Shown here one piece after another: positions 8,808 to 19,028 of a stretch of 64,000 bases of DNA. The DNA comes from Opitutales bacterium (lineage in GTDB: Bacteria; Verrucomicrobiota; Verrucomicrobiia; Opitutales; UBA2995). Position 1 is the first letter of the stretch. Each line of letters begins with the position of its first letter. Location: assembly GCA_022824405.1 (NCBI GenBank), contig JAJDZZ010000026.1, positions 165,419-229,418 on the forward strand, given 5' to 3'. The translations under genes and the position numbers were made by a program. The notes below the pieces were generated by a model. The model saw only the letters and a program-made list of their open reading frames with translations, made no database searches and was not told the origin of the DNA.

Positions 8808-9911
8808 ATGAAACATCCCAAACCTTCGGTCGGTGACCGGGCCCTCCCGCATGTGCGGGCCCTGGACGCCTATGTACCGGGAAAACAGCCCAGGGATTCG
8901 GGATGGATCAAACTCAATACCAACGAGAACCCGTATCCTCCCAGTCCGGTTGTGGAGGAGGTTATTCGAAAGTCGGCGTGCGAAGGGCTGAAAACCTACC
9001 CCGATCCCATCAGCGCTGCCCTACGCAAACAATTGGCCGGTTTTTTCGGCCTTCCCGGATCGGATTGGGTCTTTGTCGGGAATGGTTCGGATGAGGTTTT
9101 GAACCTGTTGGTTCGGACCTTTGCCGACCGGGATCGGCCGGTGGGATACATGTCGCCGAGCTATTCCCTTTATCCGGTAATGCGGAGGATGCAAAATGCG
9201 GCTAGAGCGGAAATCAGGTACGACCGATCCATGGGATTGCCCATCCCCGCAATCGCGCAATGTGGCGCCAATATCTTTTTCCTCACCTCGCCCAACGCGC
9301 CCACGGGAGTGGGCATTTCCACGGGATCCATCGAGGCTTTGCTGAACCGTTTCGGCGGGGTGCTGGTGGTGGACGAAGCCTATGCCGCATTTGCCGAGGA
9401 AGATGCCATTGATTTGCTAACCAGATACGACAACCTTTGCGTTACCAGAACTTTTTCCAAATCCCACAGCCTTGCCGGGATGCGCATCGGGTTCTTGCTG
9501 GGAAATCCTCAAATTGTTGAGCTGTTGGACAAGATCCGCGACAGTTATAATGTAAACGTCTTGTCCCAATTGGCCGGTCTGGCCGCTCTATCCGATCCTG
9601 GTTATTATCGGGACTTGGCCCGAAAAATCAAACGGACGCGGGATCGGCACTTTGAGGCTTTGCAGGATAGGGGATGGTTTACCTATCCCTCACAGGCCAA
9701 TTTCCTGTTCACCGAGCCAAAGGATTCCAGAGGCAATACGGGTTCGCCCGTAGCCCAATCCCTCTATGATTTCCTTTCCCGTAAAAAAATTCTTGTTCGC
9801 TATTTCGGAAACGATCCTTTAACGCATTCATTTTTGAGAATCAGCATCGGTTCGGAAAAGGAGATGGCAATTTTAAGTGAAGCTTTCGATCAATGGCAGA
9901 ACAGCGCATAG
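8808..9911 (+). CDS. hisC: Histidinol-phosphate aminotransferase
   Basis: PLP enzyme transaminating imidazole-acetol phosphate to histidinol phosphate. 367 residues from the ATG at 8808 ([14 protein letters not shown]). An in-frame start at 8724 lies inside hisD. The motifs are [12 protein letters not shown] near the N-terminus, the PLP-Asp/Tyr region VVDEAYAAF, and the Schiff-base lysine K218 in [15 protein letters not shown]. The arginine for the carboxylate is in SFLRISIG. It begins 16 bp after hisD and overlaps hisB by 19 bp. Confidence 0.96.
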   Translation: MKHPKPSVGDRALPHVRALDAYVPGKQPRDSGWIKLNTNENPYPPSPVVEEVIRKSACEGLKTYPDPISAALRKQLAGFFGLPGSDWVFVGNGSDEVLNLLVRTFADRDRPVGYMSPSYSLYPVMRRMQNAARAEIRYDRSMGLPIPAIAQCGANIFFLTSPNAPTGVGISTGSIEALLNRFGGVLVVDEAYAAFAEEDAIDLLTRYDNLCVTRTFSKSHSLAGMRIGFLLGNPQIVELLDKIRDSYNVNVLSQLAGLAALSDPGYYRDLARKIKRTRDRHFEALQDRGWFTYPSQANFLFTEPKDSRGNTGSPVAQSLYDFLSRKKILVRYFGNDPLTHSFLRISIGSEKEMAILSEAFDQWQNSA

Positions 9912-10492
9912 TTACCCTGAATCGCAAAACTGCGGAAACGGACATTTCCGTTACCATAAACCTGGATGGCAGCGGTCGGTATGAGGTGGAAACGGGGATA
10001 CCCTTCTTCGACCATATGCTATGCCTGTTTAGCAAACATGGGCTTTTCGACCTGAGTTTGAAAGCGTCAGGTGACTTGGATGTCGACTATCACCACACGG
10101 TTGAGGATACCGGTATCGTTTTGGGCCAAGCGATTAAACAGGCCCTTGGCGAGAAGCTGGGTATCCGGCGCTACGGGTTCTTTATGGTTCCCATGGACGA
10201 ATCCCTGGCCCGAGCCGCCATCGATCTGAGCAACCGCCCCTACCTGTGTTACGAGGTGGAGTCTCCCGCCCATTACATTCGGGATTTCAATATCGTCCTG
10301 ATCCGGGAATTTTTTCAGGCCTTGGTTAACGGGCTTGGCGCCAATATCCACCTGAAGCTGGAATACGGCGATGAACCGCACCATATTTTGGAAGCGATAT
10401 TCAAATGTTTCGGCCGGGCCTTGGATGCGGCCACAGCTATCGATTGCCGGATAGAAGGTAAGGTGCCTTCGACCAAGGATGTGCTATCCTGA
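9893..10492 (+). CDS. hisB: Imidazoleglycerol-phosphate dehydratase
   Basis: Manganese-dependent dehydratase. 199 residues, the monofunctional form without the phosphatase domain of E. coli HisB. Typical repeats of the fold: [48 protein letters not shown] and [19 protein letters not shown], carrying the His/Glu metal ligands. Its start overlaps the end of hisC by 19 bp, consistent with translational coupling. Confidence 0.97.
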   Translation: MAEQRIVTLNRKTAETDISVTINLDGSGRYEVETGIPFFDHMLCLFSKHGLFDLSLKASGDLDVDYHHTVEDTGIVLGQAIKQALGEKLGIRRYGFFMVPMDESLARAAIDLSNRPYLCYEVESPAHYIRDFNIVLIREFFQALVNGLGANIHLKLEYGDEPHHILEAIFKCFGRALDAATAIDCRIEGKVPSTKDVLS

Positions 10493-10503
10493 GCCCTCTC
10501 CCT

Positions 10504-11133
10504 ATGAATCCAAAGGTAGCAGTTATCGACTACGGCCTGGGCAACCTCCGCAGTGTGTGCAAGGCTTTCGAAGCCTGCAGAGCCGAAGTGGACCTGATTT
10601 TCGGGCCGGAGGGCCTGAACGGGGCCCAGGGCCTGGTATTGCCAGGAGTTGGCGCCTTGGGCGATTGCATGGATGGCCTCGAAGCCTGTTCCCTTGTGGA
10701 TGCGGTAAAGGGTTGGATTGCCGAAGATCGACCCTTTTTCGGTGTTTGCCTCGGTTTTCAGGCCCTTTACGACTACTCCGAGGAGGGGGATGTGAATGGC
10801 TTGGGGATTTTTCCCGGATCGGTTAAACGATTTCGCCTTCCGGGCGGTTTTAAAGTGCCCCACATGGGCTGGAATGCGGTCGTCCTGAAAAATCCGAACG
10901 ACCCCCTAGCGGCGGGTCTGGTATCGGGAAAGGACCAGTTTTATTTTGTCCACAGTTACTTTGTGGCTCCGGAAGAAGAGGAGTCGGTGTTTTTTCAGAC
11001 CGAATATGGATTTCCCTTTGCCAGCGGGATAAAAGTGGGAAACTGCGTCGCAACCCAGTTCCACCCCGAGAAAAGTCAGGACAAAGGACTCCGGTTATAC
11101 AAAAATTTTCTGAATTTGGTTGAAAATCATTAA
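10504..11133 (+). CDS. hisH: Imidazole glycerol phosphate synthase, glutaminase subunit
   Basis: Supplies ammonia from glutamine to HisF. 209 residues, class I amidotransferase fold: DYGLGNLRSVCKAFE, oxyanion strand LPGVGALGDCM, nucleophile C82 in FFGVCLGFQ, and the catalytic His-Glu in TQFHPEKSQ. 11 bp after hisB. Its partner hisF is not adjacent; the next gene is citrate synthase with a 53-bp gap and probably its own promoter. Confidence 0.97.
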   Translation: MNPKVAVIDYGLGNLRSVCKAFEACRAEVDLIFGPEGLNGAQGLVLPGVGALGDCMDGLEACSLVDAVKGWIAEDRPFFGVCLGFQALYDYSEEGDVNGLGIFPGSVKRFRLPGGFKVPHMGWNAVVLKNPNDPLAAGLVSGKDQFYFVHSYFVAPEEEESVFFQTEYGFPFASGIKVGNCVATQFHPEKSQDKGLRLYKNFLNLVENH

Positions 11134-11186
11134 CCTGCTTTGACTATCCTTGAGCGAACCCTGCAAAACTCCTAGCAAATTTATTT

Positions 11187-12476
11187 ATGTCTGAAACCGC
11201 CATCATTACCATAGAAGGAAAAAACCACGAGTATCCGGTCATTTCCGGGACCGAGGGGGAGAAATCCGTCGACATTCGAAAACTGAGAGCCGATACCGGA
11301 TACATAACCTTTGATGAAGGATACGGGAATACGGGATCCTGCCTGAGCGACATCACTTTCGTCAACGGAGAGCAGGGCATTTTGCGCCACCGCGGGATTC
11401 CCATAGAGGAGTTGGCAGAGAAGAGTTCCTTTCTCAGTACGGCTTATCTGGTAATCTACGGACATTTGCCCACCAAGGAGGAGTCGGATGCCTTCCGCGC
11501 CCGGATAGCCCAAAATGCTCAACTTCATGAAAACTTCCGCCATCATTTCCAAGGATTTCCGAGGGACGCCCATCCCATGGCCGTACTTGGTTCCATGCTC
11601 AATGCCCTCGGTTGTTACCATCCCGAAATAGCCACAAATAACCGTCAGCAGGACCTGGATAACTTCGATGAAGCCGCTGCCTTGCTCATTTCGAAAGTGC
11701 GCAGTATCGCAGCCATGACCTACCGCATGAAAGAGGGCCTGCCTTTTGTCTGGCCGCGAAAGGATAATAGCTACGTGGAAAATTTCCTTCACATGATGTT
11801 CAGCGAGCCGTATTCGCTCTATGAACCTGCCCCCGAGGTGGCCAGCGCCCTCGATCTGTTTTTATTGCTGCATACCGACCACGAACAAAACTGTTCGACT
11901 TCTACGGTGCGAATGGTCGCCAGCGGAGGCGCCAACCTGTTCCCTTCCGTGGCGGCCGGTGTGTCCGCGCTTTGGGGTCCTCTGCACGGCGGAGCCAATA
12001 CTGCAGTGGTTAAAATGCTACAGGACATCCACCGATCCGGCGACGACGGCAGCAAGTTTATTGAAGCAGCCAAATCGGGCAAAGCCCGGCTCATGGGGTT
12101 TGGCCACCGCGTTTACAAGAACTACGACCCGCGGGCCAAAATTCTCGGCGCCGCTACCGAGAAACTGCTGAACAATCTGGGACATGCCGATCCCTTGTTG
12201 GAAATTGCCAAACGACTGGAGAGCGCAGCCCTGCAAGACAGCTATTTTATCGAGAGAAAACTCTATCCGAACGTGGATTTTTACAGCGGCCTCATCCTCA
12301 AAGCCATCGGCATACCGGTGGAGATGTTTACCGTCATGTTCGCCATGGGCCGGCTTCCGGGCTGGATTGCCAATTGGAGGGAAATCGCCAGGGGAACCGT
12401 CCGTATCCATCGGCCGCGTCAAGTTTACACCGGGCCCGTCAACCAAAACCATATTCCCATAGAGAATCGCGGATAA
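11187..12476 (+). CDS. gltA: Citrate synthase
   Basis: Condenses acetyl-CoA and oxaloacetate at the entry of the TCA cycle. 429 residues, the hexameric NADH-sensitive type by length. Starts with the small beta domain ([23 protein letters not shown], core [14 protein letters not shown]), then [19 protein letters not shown]. Catalytic residues are in [30 protein letters not shown] and [12 protein letters not shown]. The C-terminus [21 protein letters not shown] (tail [11 protein letters not shown]) fits the type II family. Monocistronic, convergent with the next gene. Confidence 0.97.
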   Translation: MSETAIITIEGKNHEYPVISGTEGEKSVDIRKLRADTGYITFDEGYGNTGSCLSDITFVNGEQGILRHRGIPIEELAEKSSFLSTAYLVIYGHLPTKEESDAFRARIAQNAQLHENFRHHFQGFPRDAHPMAVLGSMLNALGCYHPEIATNNRQQDLDNFDEAAALLISKVRSIAAMTYRMKEGLPFVWPRKDNSYVENFLHMMFSEPYSLYEPAPEVASALDLFLLLHTDHEQNCSTSTVRMVASGGANLFPSVAAGVSALWGPLHGGANTAVVKMLQDIHRSGDDGSKFIEAAKSGKARLMGFGHRVYKNYDPRAKILGAATEKLLNNLGHADPLLEIAKRLESAALQDSYFIERKLYPNVDFYSGLILKAIGIPVEMFTVMFAMGRLPGWIANWREIARGTVRIHRPRQVYTGPVNQNHIPIENRG

Positions 12477-12572
12477 CCTGTCCCATTTCCTGCCGCTGCC
12501 TTTTCGGCGAAGCAGGATATTCCGGAACACAGTAGAAAACGCGTCAGAATTGCGGGAAGGTGTTGCCCTTCT

Positions 12573-13289
12573 TCACCGGCCCTTTCCCTTCTCCTTCGGC
12601 GCATCCTGCAACATTTGCTCCAGCTTCAGGCCGGTTAGCTGCCCGAGCCCCGTAACCAGTTTCCACAGGGCAATCATCATGATAAGGGCGCTGGGAAGGG
12701 CGATTACGAACCAACTCATGAAATTCATTTTCCCGAGTTGCGCGTTAAACGCCACCAGGTCGTCGGCCGGGTGGGTTGTAACCATCATGCGCGCTAACAG
12801 GTAGTTGAGCGCCGCGCTCAACAGGAAAGAGAAAATCAACAACCCATTGCACAGGGAAAATATTTTGTCGAATGCCTGTTGCGACCCAGTCGCTTCCAGG
12901 CGTTCATCGATCAGTTGGGTTTTTAAAATTTGGGGATTATAGAGGAAGGTTTTTATCAGCGGCCTCTTGCTGCGGAAGGTCACCAAAACCATGATTCCGA
13001 TGGCCAAGGGCAGGGAGGCTTCCTTAACGGCAAACCAAAACGGGTCGACCTGAACCAGGCCGAATGCGCCGCTCAAACCCACGCTTATGATCCCCAATAG
13101 CGAAACAAAATTGAGTTGCTTGCGGTTTAGCAGATCCCAGATGCCATAACCCAGGGGGAAGGCCAATCCCAGGCAAAGCGCCACTACCGGACCCAAACGA
13201 TCCGGATTACTCAATTTGGTTAAAATCAATAAGGGAATTACGAGGTTGCAAATCACGCTAACCAGAAGATTTTCCCTTTTTCCAACCAT
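12573..13289 (-). CDS. Multi-pass membrane protein, VC0807-like
   Basis: 238 residues from the ATG at 13289 (MVGKRENLLVSVICNLVIPLLIL). An upstream in-frame start at 13349 would add a polar stretch and is less likely. About six hydrophobic helices, with LGLAFPLGYGIWDLLNRKQLN and the later FLYNPQILKTQLIDERL typical of a family annotated only as VC0807-like membrane proteins. Function unknown. Convergent to gltA and divergent from the two-component operon, with a 141-bp shared upstream region. Confidence 0.8.
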   Translation of the reverse strand: MVGKRENLLVSVICNLVIPLLILTKLSNPDRLGPVVALCLGLAFPLGYGIWDLLNRKQLNFVSLLGIISVGLSGAFGLVQVDPFWFAVKEASLPLAIGIMVLVTFRSKRPLIKTFLYNPQILKTQLIDERLEATGSQQAFDKIFSLCNGLLIFSFLLSAALNYLLARMMVTTHPADDLVAFNAQLGKMNFMSWFVIALPSALIMMIALWKLVTGLGQLTGLKLEQMLQDAPKEKGKGR

Positions 13290-13430
13290 ATCGGCTTGGT
13301 CCCTCCGCATCATGGGTGGGACTGTGTGGAGCCCAAAAAAACTTGGCAACTTTATTAAGACCGGTGTTGGATAAGGTAGCGAAATGGCCTTCTCGGGTAG
13401 CCCTTGCCAAGGGCGTCACCTTTTGCAGCA

Positions 13431-14606
13431 ATGACGGAAATCAGAAATTCCCGGTTAGATAATGTCCTGGGGCAACTCAGTCACCTGGACGAAATCAACC
13501 TGCAAAACCTGGCCAGTCGGCTTGCCAGAGAGAGGGAGCTTTTTGAGGGGATTTTCAACACGGTTCGTGAGGGAATTCTGGTTATTTCCGCCGCCGGTGT
13601 CTTGCAGTATGCCAACCGGGAGGGCATGGCCATGGTCGGCATCAGGGAAAGCGATTTGGGGTCCGCTCTCTTATGGAAATGGATTCCCGACCTGGCTCCG
13701 GTTATCAATCTCGACCACGGGCAGCCTCAGTTTTCCGAACAAGCCCTCGTAACGCGCGAAATTGAGATGACTTATCCGGAACCTCGCATCGTGCGGGTTT
13801 ACATCGTTCCCTTCGAAGAATTACAGGGCTCCGAGAAACACTACGTGGTGATTTTGCATGACATTACCAAGGACGTGGTTTCGACCGAGGAAAAGATAGA
13901 ATCGGAAAAAATGGCCTCCTTGTTCCGATTGGCCGCAGGGGTGGCTCATGAATTGGGAAATCCACTCAATTCGCTCACCATTCACCTTCAACTCATGCAG
14001 CGCCAACTCGACCAGATTAAAGATGAGGAAACGCGAGGTAAGCTGAAGGGTTCCCTCGATATTTGCAGCGACGAGGTGGTGCGTCTCGATGGAATCATCA
14101 CTCATTTCCTCGAGGCTATCCGACCCACTCCGCTCGATTTGCAGGATACCAATCTCATCGAAGTCCTGGAGTCCGTCCTGCGGGTTCAGGAACAGGAATT
14201 GAGCGATGCCGGGATTTCCATCGACCTCGAAATGGGAAATGAAGTGCCCATGATTTCCGGAGATGCCAATCAACTGAAGCAGGTGTTTTTCAATGTGATC
14301 AAAAATGCCTGTGAAGCCATGACCGAGGGGGGCATTTTGACCATCAAACTGAAGGAGGATGACGATTTTTTCTACATTCTAATTGGAGATTCGGGAAGCG
14401 GTATAGAACCGGAGCACTTGTCCAAAGTCCTTCATCCCTACTTTTCCACCAAGGCTTCGGGCAGCGGCTTGGGGCTGATGATTGTCAATCGTATCCTCAG
14501 GGACCATGGAGGCCAAGTAGGCATTGACAGTAAAACCGGCATTGGCACGGTTATCTCCTTGAAGTTTCCCAAGAAACATCGCCGGGTTCGGTTATTACCG
14601 GAATAA
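13431..14606 (+). CDS. PAS-domain sensor histidine kinase, NtrB/AtoS-like
   Basis: 391 residues, soluble, no transmembrane helix. A short coiled segment (9-40), a PAS domain (about 38-150, FEGIFNTVREGILVISAAG), then HisKA with phospho-acceptor H173 in AAGVAHELGNPLNSL, and an HATPase with N box NVIKNACEAM, G1 DSGSGIEPEHL and G2 GSGLGLMIV. The ATG at 13431 was chosen over the TTG at 13404. It stops 36 bp before a sigma-54-dependent regulator, its likely partner. A cytoplasmic PAS suggests an internal or redox/nitrogen-like cue, but the ligand cannot be read from sequence. Confidence 0.93.
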   Translation: MTEIRNSRLDNVLGQLSHLDEINLQNLASRLARERELFEGIFNTVREGILVISAAGVLQYANREGMAMVGIRESDLGSALLWKWIPDLAPVINLDHGQPQFSEQALVTREIEMTYPEPRIVRVYIVPFEELQGSEKHYVVILHDITKDVVSTEEKIESEKMASLFRLAAGVAHELGNPLNSLTIHLQLMQRQLDQIKDEETRGKLKGSLDICSDEVVRLDGIITHFLEAIRPTPLDLQDTNLIEVLESVLRVQEQELSDAGISIDLEMGNEVPMISGDANQLKQVFFNVIKNACEAMTEGGILTIKLKEDDDFFYILIGDSGSGIEPEHLSKVLHPYFSTKASGSGLGLMIVNRILRDHGGQVGIDSKTGIGTVISLKFPKKHRRVRLLPE

Positions 14607-14642
14607 CCCACCCCCGAAACCAGCCGGCCCAACTGTATTTTA

Positions 14643-16019
14643 ATGCCCGCATCCATTCTCATTGTCGACGACGAGAAACATACCCGTGAAGGGTTGCAGT
14701 TGGCTTTGCAGGACACCTACGATGTCTACTTGGCCAGCAATGCCGACCAGGCCTACAATTTGCTGGATAGCCAACCCTTTGACGTGGTTTTGACCGATCT
14801 CCGCATGTCCGGTAAATCGGGCATGAAGGTTATCGATCAAGCCCTTTCCCAAGCCCATAAGCCGATCTGCATCATGATGACAGCTTATGGCAATGTGGAA
14901 ACGGCCGTGGAAGCCATGAAGCGCGGGGCCTTCGATTTTCTGACCAAGCCGGTCAACCTGGAGCGATTGGAGATTCTCATCAAACGGGCTCTTAGTTCCA
15001 GACGGATCAGATCGGAAAACAAAGTCCTGCACCGGCGGTTGGACCAAAAATTCGGTTTCCAACGTATTATTGGCAACTCGGCCGCGCTAAAGGCGGTGAT
15101 AAACCGGGTCCAACTGGTTGCCCCCTCCCGGGCCACGGTGTTGCTGGAAGGAGAGACGGGAACCGGAAAGGAACTCATCGCTCAGTCCATTCACCAGAAC
15201 AGTAATCGATCCCGCAAACCGTTCCTTGCCGTCAATTGCGCCGCCCTTCCGGCCAGCCTGTTGGAAAGTGAACTGTTTGGGCATGAAAAAGGAGCTTTCA
15301 CCGGTGCCGTGGGAAAGCGGATTGGGCGCTTTGAAGCGGTTCAGGGCGGCACTTTGTTCCTTGATGAAATTGGGGAGATCGATGCTTCTACCCAGATTAA
15401 ACTCCTCCGGTTCCTGGAAACCAAAACCTTCGAAAGGGTGGGAAGTATCAAACCCATATCGGTGGATGTGCGCTTGGTGTGTGCCACTAACCGCAATTTG
15501 AAGGCGCACGTGGATAAGGGCGATTTCCGCGAAGATCTCTATTACCGGTTGAACGTGGTCTCGATTACCCTTCCACCACTGCGCGAGCGAAAGGAAGACA
15601 TAATTCTATTGCTGGATCACTTTCTCAGGTTGTACGCCAAGGAAAATGGCGTAAATATTCCCCAGGTCGATCCAGGCGCTTTAAAGGTTCTCGAAGGATA
15701 TCGATGGCCGGGAAACATCCGGGAATTGAGAAACTTTGCCGAAAATACGGTAGTGTTGCATCGCGGAGCGACCATAACCGAATACAATCTGGACCATCGG
15801 TTCTTCGACGGAAATTCCGCCGCCAACCTCGATCCCGGCAGGGTGCATAACCTTTCCATGAAAGAAAATGAAAAGCACCTTTTGCATCAGGCTCTGGTGA
15901 AGGCCAAGGGAAATCGAACCAAGGCGGCCCGGCTGATGGGAATTTCGCGCCGTACCCTCCACCGCAAACTCCTTCAGTGGCCCGAACTCGATTTCATCGG
16001 AAAAACCGATAAAGGTTGA
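14643..16019 (+). CDS. Sigma-54-dependent response regulator, NtrC family
   Basis: 458 residues. Receiver domain with D9/D10, phospho-acceptor D52 (LTDLRM), T80 and K102. AAA+ domain with Walker A GETGTGKE (170-177), the sigma-54 contact loop GAFTGA (217-222) and Walker [14 protein letters not shown]-terminal Fis-type [23 protein letters not shown]. The GAFTGA loop is intact, so it should activate sigma-54 promoters. Between its cognate kinase and a PstS-like binding protein 4 bp downstream. Confidence 0.96.
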   Translation: MPASILIVDDEKHTREGLQLALQDTYDVYLASNADQAYNLLDSQPFDVVLTDLRMSGKSGMKVIDQALSQAHKPICIMMTAYGNVETAVEAMKRGAFDFLTKPVNLERLEILIKRALSSRRIRSENKVLHRRLDQKFGFQRIIGNSAALKAVINRVQLVAPSRATVLLEGETGTGKELIAQSIHQNSNRSRKPFLAVNCAALPASLLESELFGHEKGAFTGAVGKRIGRFEAVQGGTLFLDEIGEIDASTQIKLLRFLETKTFERVGSIKPISVDVRLVCATNRNLKAHVDKGDFREDLYYRLNVVSITLPPLRERKEDIILLLDHFLRLYAKENGVNIPQVDPGALKVLEGYRWPGNIRELRNFAENTVVLHRGATITEYNLDHRFFDGNSAANLDPGRVHNLSMKENEKHLLHQALVKAKGNRTKAARLMGISRRTLHRKLLQWPELDFIGKTDKG

Positions 16020-16023
16020 TACC

Positions 16024-16896
16024 ATGATTCGCCCTTGGCCCCCTCCCATATGGTTGATTCTCCTGCTTCCCTGGCCCAACTGGATTTCGGGGCAGGAGCC
16101 TCCTCTCAGGGTGGTGGGCAGCCATTACGTGCAGAAAATCCTTGGTTACGATGGTTCCGAAGGGGAGGAATCCATCGCCTATCGGATGACGAGCAGCCTG
16201 CTCGGTCTTATGAAAATTCGAGAGGGATTAGCTGATGTTGCGTTCGTGATTCAATCCTCCCAAGCGCATCCATCCGTGCCGGGCACGGCCAACATACCTC
16301 TCGGATATTGGAGCGTCTATTTTGCCGTGCATGGAGACAACCCCTTGACGGAAGTCCCCCTGGCCCGGTTGTCGGATCTATTGCGCAAAACGAGGCAAGG
16401 ACTCAAATCCGAGTGGGGTTTTCTCCTTCCCGATGAACCGGATTGGGCCAACCGTCCCATGCTCGTGACGTTTGGTTTGACCGAAGAAGATCCTTCCTAT
16501 CCCGTATTGAACCACTGGTTCTTTCAGGATGAAGCAGTGCAGGAGCTTGGAAGTCTTGGAGAATACCTGGCCGATCCAATTGGAGCCGGGTCCTCGGCTT
16601 TATTGGTATTGTCCCAATTGCCCGAGGTCGATCGAGGGCTCAGGTTGTTGTCGCTGGTTCAACCGGGGGATACCGTGGGATTCCCCCCCTCCCAGGAGAA
16701 TCTGTTTTTTGGAGATTACCCCTTGAGGTGTTCTCTGCATCTGGTCGCTCGCGATATCGAGGAACCCCGAACCCGTCGATTTCTGGCCGGTTTTTTCCAA
16801 TCCCGGGACCTGGAAAAACTTGGAGATTCCGGCTTTGTAGCTGTGCCGGCCAACGTGCGCAATCAAGCGCTTTTAGAGTTTGACTTGGAGTTCTGA
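16024..16896 (+). CDS. Secreted PstS-like substrate-binding protein
   Basis: 290 residues. Signal peptide (WPPPIWLILLLPWPNWISGQ) cleaved near residue 24. The mature part follows the phosphate-binding-protein pattern: RVVGSHYVQKIL at the start, a hinge with ADVAFVIQSS, and the C-terminal FGDYPLRCSLHLVARD ... FLAGFFQSRDLEKLGDSGFVAVP, which matches the end of PstS (YPL..plylyv, then the GYVPL-like terminus). No pstCAB transporter is adjacent, so it may feed a signal to the kinase or a distant transporter. Ligand unproven. Cotranscribed with the regulator (4-bp gap). Confidence 0.75.
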   Translation: MIRPWPPPIWLILLLPWPNWISGQEPPLRVVGSHYVQKILGYDGSEGEESIAYRMTSSLLGLMKIREGLADVAFVIQSSQAHPSVPGTANIPLGYWSVYFAVHGDNPLTEVPLARLSDLLRKTRQGLKSEWGFLLPDEPDWANRPMLVTFGLTEEDPSYPVLNHWFFQDEAVQELGSLGEYLADPIGAGSSALLVLSQLPEVDRGLRLLSLVQPGDTVGFPPSQENLFFGDYPLRCSLHLVARDIEEPRTRRFLAGFFQSRDLEKLGDSGFVAVPANVRNQALLEFDLEF

Positions 16897-16920
16897 TTTT
16901 TCCTTACTCACTGACTTTTA

Positions 16921-16943
16921 GCCCGGTAGTGAGATATCCGGGC
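16921..16943. other. Inverted repeat between binding protein and tRNA cluster
   Basis: GCCCGG (16921-16926) and CCGGGC (16938-16943) around an 11-nt loop, 25 bp after the binding-protein stop and just before tRNA-Gly. No T run follows. It may end the upstream mRNA or mark the tRNA leader. Confidence 0.3.
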
Positions 16944-16948
16944 GAGAC

Positions 16949-17024
16949 GCGGGCGTAGCTCAGTTGGTAGAGCACAACCTTGCCATGGTTGGGGTCGTGA
17001 GTTCGAATCTCATCGCCCGCTCCA
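16949..17024 (+). tRNA. tRNA-Gly (anticodon GCC)
   Basis: 76 nt with encoded CCA. Acceptor GCGGGCG (16949-16955) pairs with CGCCCGC (17014-17020), D arm GCTCAGTTGGTAGAGC, anticodon loop reading TTGCCAT, T arm with GTTCGAATC. First of three tandem tRNA genes. Confidence 0.97.
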
Positions 17025-17092
17025 TCCCCAACCACGCTTTTTACGACTTGACCCTTGCTCCCATGGCTTTAGAGGTTATTCGCCTTTTCCAA

Positions 17093-17168
<76 letters not shown>

Positions 17169-17169
17169 G

Positions 17170-17245
17170 GCCGGCGTAGCTCAATTGGTAGAGCAACTGA
17201 TTTGTAATCAGTAGGTTGCGGGTTCGAGTCCCATCGCCGGCTCCA
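17170..17245 (+). tRNA. tRNA-Thr (anticodon TGT)
   Basis: 76 nt with encoded CCA. Acceptor GCCGGCG (17170-17176) pairs with CGCCGGC (17235-17241), D arm GCTCAATTGGTAGAGC, anticodon stem-loop CTGATTTGTAATCAG, T arm GCGGGTTCGAGTCCCAT. One base after tRNA-Lys. Confidence 0.96.
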
Positions 17246-17303
17246 TCCCGGTTTCCGGCGGGCTTCCACTCGGGTCGATGAGAAAGGTATTTTCGTGATC
17301 GAT

Positions 17304-17331
17304 GTAAACGGAGGGGCAGGTGTGCGTTTAC
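17304..17331. other. Inverted repeat in convergent gap between tRNA-Thr and sulfatase
   Basis: GTAAACG (17304-17310) and CGTTTAC (17325-17331), 14-nt loop, flanked by near-matching ATCGAT and CGATG. It lies in a 96-bp gap where transcripts converge, so a bidirectional 3'-end structure is plausible. There is no T tract. Confidence 0.3.
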
Positions 17332-17341
17332 CGATGTTGTC

Positions 17342-18979
17342 TTAAAACTCGGGCATTTCCCAGTTGGCGGTCAGCTTCGGATTGTGCCAACTGCTTCTAA
17401 AACCCGGAGAAACTTTTTTCATGACCGGACCGGTTTTCATTTTGGAATCGCTTCCCGCGCCTTGGGCGATGGCATGCCAGCGCTTCGCCATGGCCTGGAC
17501 TTTTTTAGGCTTTGAGGCGGCCAAGTCATTCTGCTCCGTGCGATCTTCCGCTAAATGGTAAAGTTCCCACTTGTGGCCATAGAAACTGACCAGTTTCCAA
17601 TCTCCCTGACGCAAGGCGCGGCAGTTGGAGAAAATGAAGAATAATTCGTCATGTCCGTTCCGTTTTCCCCCTTTCAGGATGGGCGCCAGGGATTTTCCCT
17701 GAAGCGGGTTCAATCCTTTCCGCATCGGATATTCCGCGCCGGCAACCTCTATACAGGTCGCCATAATATCGATTAGGTGACTCAACTCATGGTCCAACCG
17801 GCCCGGGTTTTTAATTTTTCCGGGCCAATGGGCGATAAATGGGCTGGAGATTCCGCCTTCGTGTTGGGTTTGTTTATAATGCCTGAAGGGTGTGTTGCCA
17901 ACGGTGGCCCAACTGGCGTCATAGAGGTACCAGGATCCGGCCTTCCAAGGTGGAATATCGATGTGTTCACTGCGCTCGAAAGGGCAGGCTCCATTATCGG
18001 ACAAGAACAGGATGAGGGTGTTTTCATATACGCCCTTGTCCTTCAAATAAGCAATCATGCGTCCGATGTTCTGATCAAGGCTATCGACCATGGCGGCGTA
18101 GATGGCCATGCGGAAAGATTCCAATTGCTTTTGCTTTTCCGTCAGGGAGTTCCAGGGGGGAACATGGCGGGGGAGGGGAGGCAATTCCTGGTCGGCCGGG
18201 AATAGTCCGAGCAGCTTTTGTTTAACCAGACGCTCCTCCCTCAAAACTTCCCAACCGGCATCATAGCGGCCCAAGTACTTTTCGATATCCTTCTTTGGGG
18301 CCTGGAGAGGATAGTGCGGGGTATTGAAGGCGATGTAGTGAAAGAAGGGCTTATCCGTTTCCAGAGCCTTGTCGAGGAACTGGATGGAGAAATCGACATT
18401 GGCATCGGTGGTGTAGAAATCTTCGTCGAAATCGTTCCACACCTCCCCGTTCAATCGAAAGGTGTCATCGCCTTTGAAAAAGTCGGTTGCTCCGGAGATA
18501 TGGCCCCAATAACGATCGAAGCCATAATCGGTAGGTTCGTTATCCAAATGCCATTTTCCGGTCATTGAAGCGCTGTAACCGGCGCTCTTCAGAACTTGGG
18601 CGATGGTTACGGCATTGCGGAAATCTTCTTCCCCGGCGTAATGGCTGTACTGGCCGCTCAGGAGACAGAGCCGGGAGGAGTGGCATTTTGCGGTATTGTA
18701 AAACTGGGTGAGCCGAAGACCGTTGCTGGCCAGACGGTCGATATGGGGGGTTTGGATTTCGCTACCGTAGCAGCCGAGGTCGGCAAACCCTAGATCATCC
18801 ACCATAATGAGGAGAATATTGGGCCTGTCCTGAGCGGACGCGGCGGCCAGGAAACTCAAAAAACAAATTCCAACCCCCAAAAGCGGCAGGATGGGGTTGA
18901 GTCCTCTCGGGGACCCCTTCCCAGGTTTAGGCTGGACCGCTCGGGCGGTGAAAAAAATCGAAGCTGAAAGAATTTTCAT
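17342..18979 (-). CDS. Exported sulfatase (arylsulfatase family)
   Basis: 545 residues. Signal segment at 29-49 (ILPLLGVGICFLSFLAAASAQ, cleaved after AQ) preceded by about 28 polar residues, so the true start may be later. Formylglycine-type hydrolase domain: metal-binding D61/D62 in MVDDLGFADLGCYG, signature C99-H-S-S-R, GKWHL, FNTPHYPLQAP and SDNGACPF. The third signature position is Ser rather than the usual Pro/Ala. Substrate unknown; the family removes sulfate from algal polysaccharides or glycosaminoglycan-like glycans. No maturase gene is adjacent. Monocistronic. Confidence 0.93.
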   Translation of the reverse strand: MKILSASIFFTARAVQPKPGKGSPRGLNPILPLLGVGICFLSFLAAASAQDRPNILLIMVDDLGFADLGCYGSEIQTPHIDRLASNGLRLTQFYNTAKCHSSRLCLLSGQYSHYAGEEDFRNAVTIAQVLKSAGYSASMTGKWHLDNEPTDYGFDRYWGHISGATDFFKGDDTFRLNGEVWNDFDEDFYTTDANVDFSIQFLDKALETDKPFFHYIAFNTPHYPLQAPKKDIEKYLGRYDAGWEVLREERLVKQKLLGLFPADQELPPLPRHVPPWNSLTEKQKQLESFRMAIYAAMVDSLDQNIGRMIAYLKDKGVYENTLILFLSDNGACPFERSEHIDIPPWKAGSWYLYDASWATVGNTPFRHYKQTQHEGGISSPFIAHWPGKIKNPGRLDHELSHLIDIMATCIEVAGAEYPMRKGLNPLQGKSLAPILKGGKRNGHDELFFIFSNCRALRQGDWKLVSFYGHKWELYHLAEDRTEQNDLAASKPKKVQAMAKRWHAIAQGAGSDSKMKTGPVMKKVSPGFRSSWHNPKLTANWEMPEF

Positions 18980-19028
18980 AAGGTTTTATATTAAAATCGG
19001 TTCATCCCCGGCCAAGCAATTCGGAACT

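Noticed and set aside
12489..12516. CCTGC ... GCAGG hairpin between gltA and the membrane protein gene as a bidirectional terminator
   Set aside because: The stem is interrupted, the loop is large and no T tract follows on either strand.
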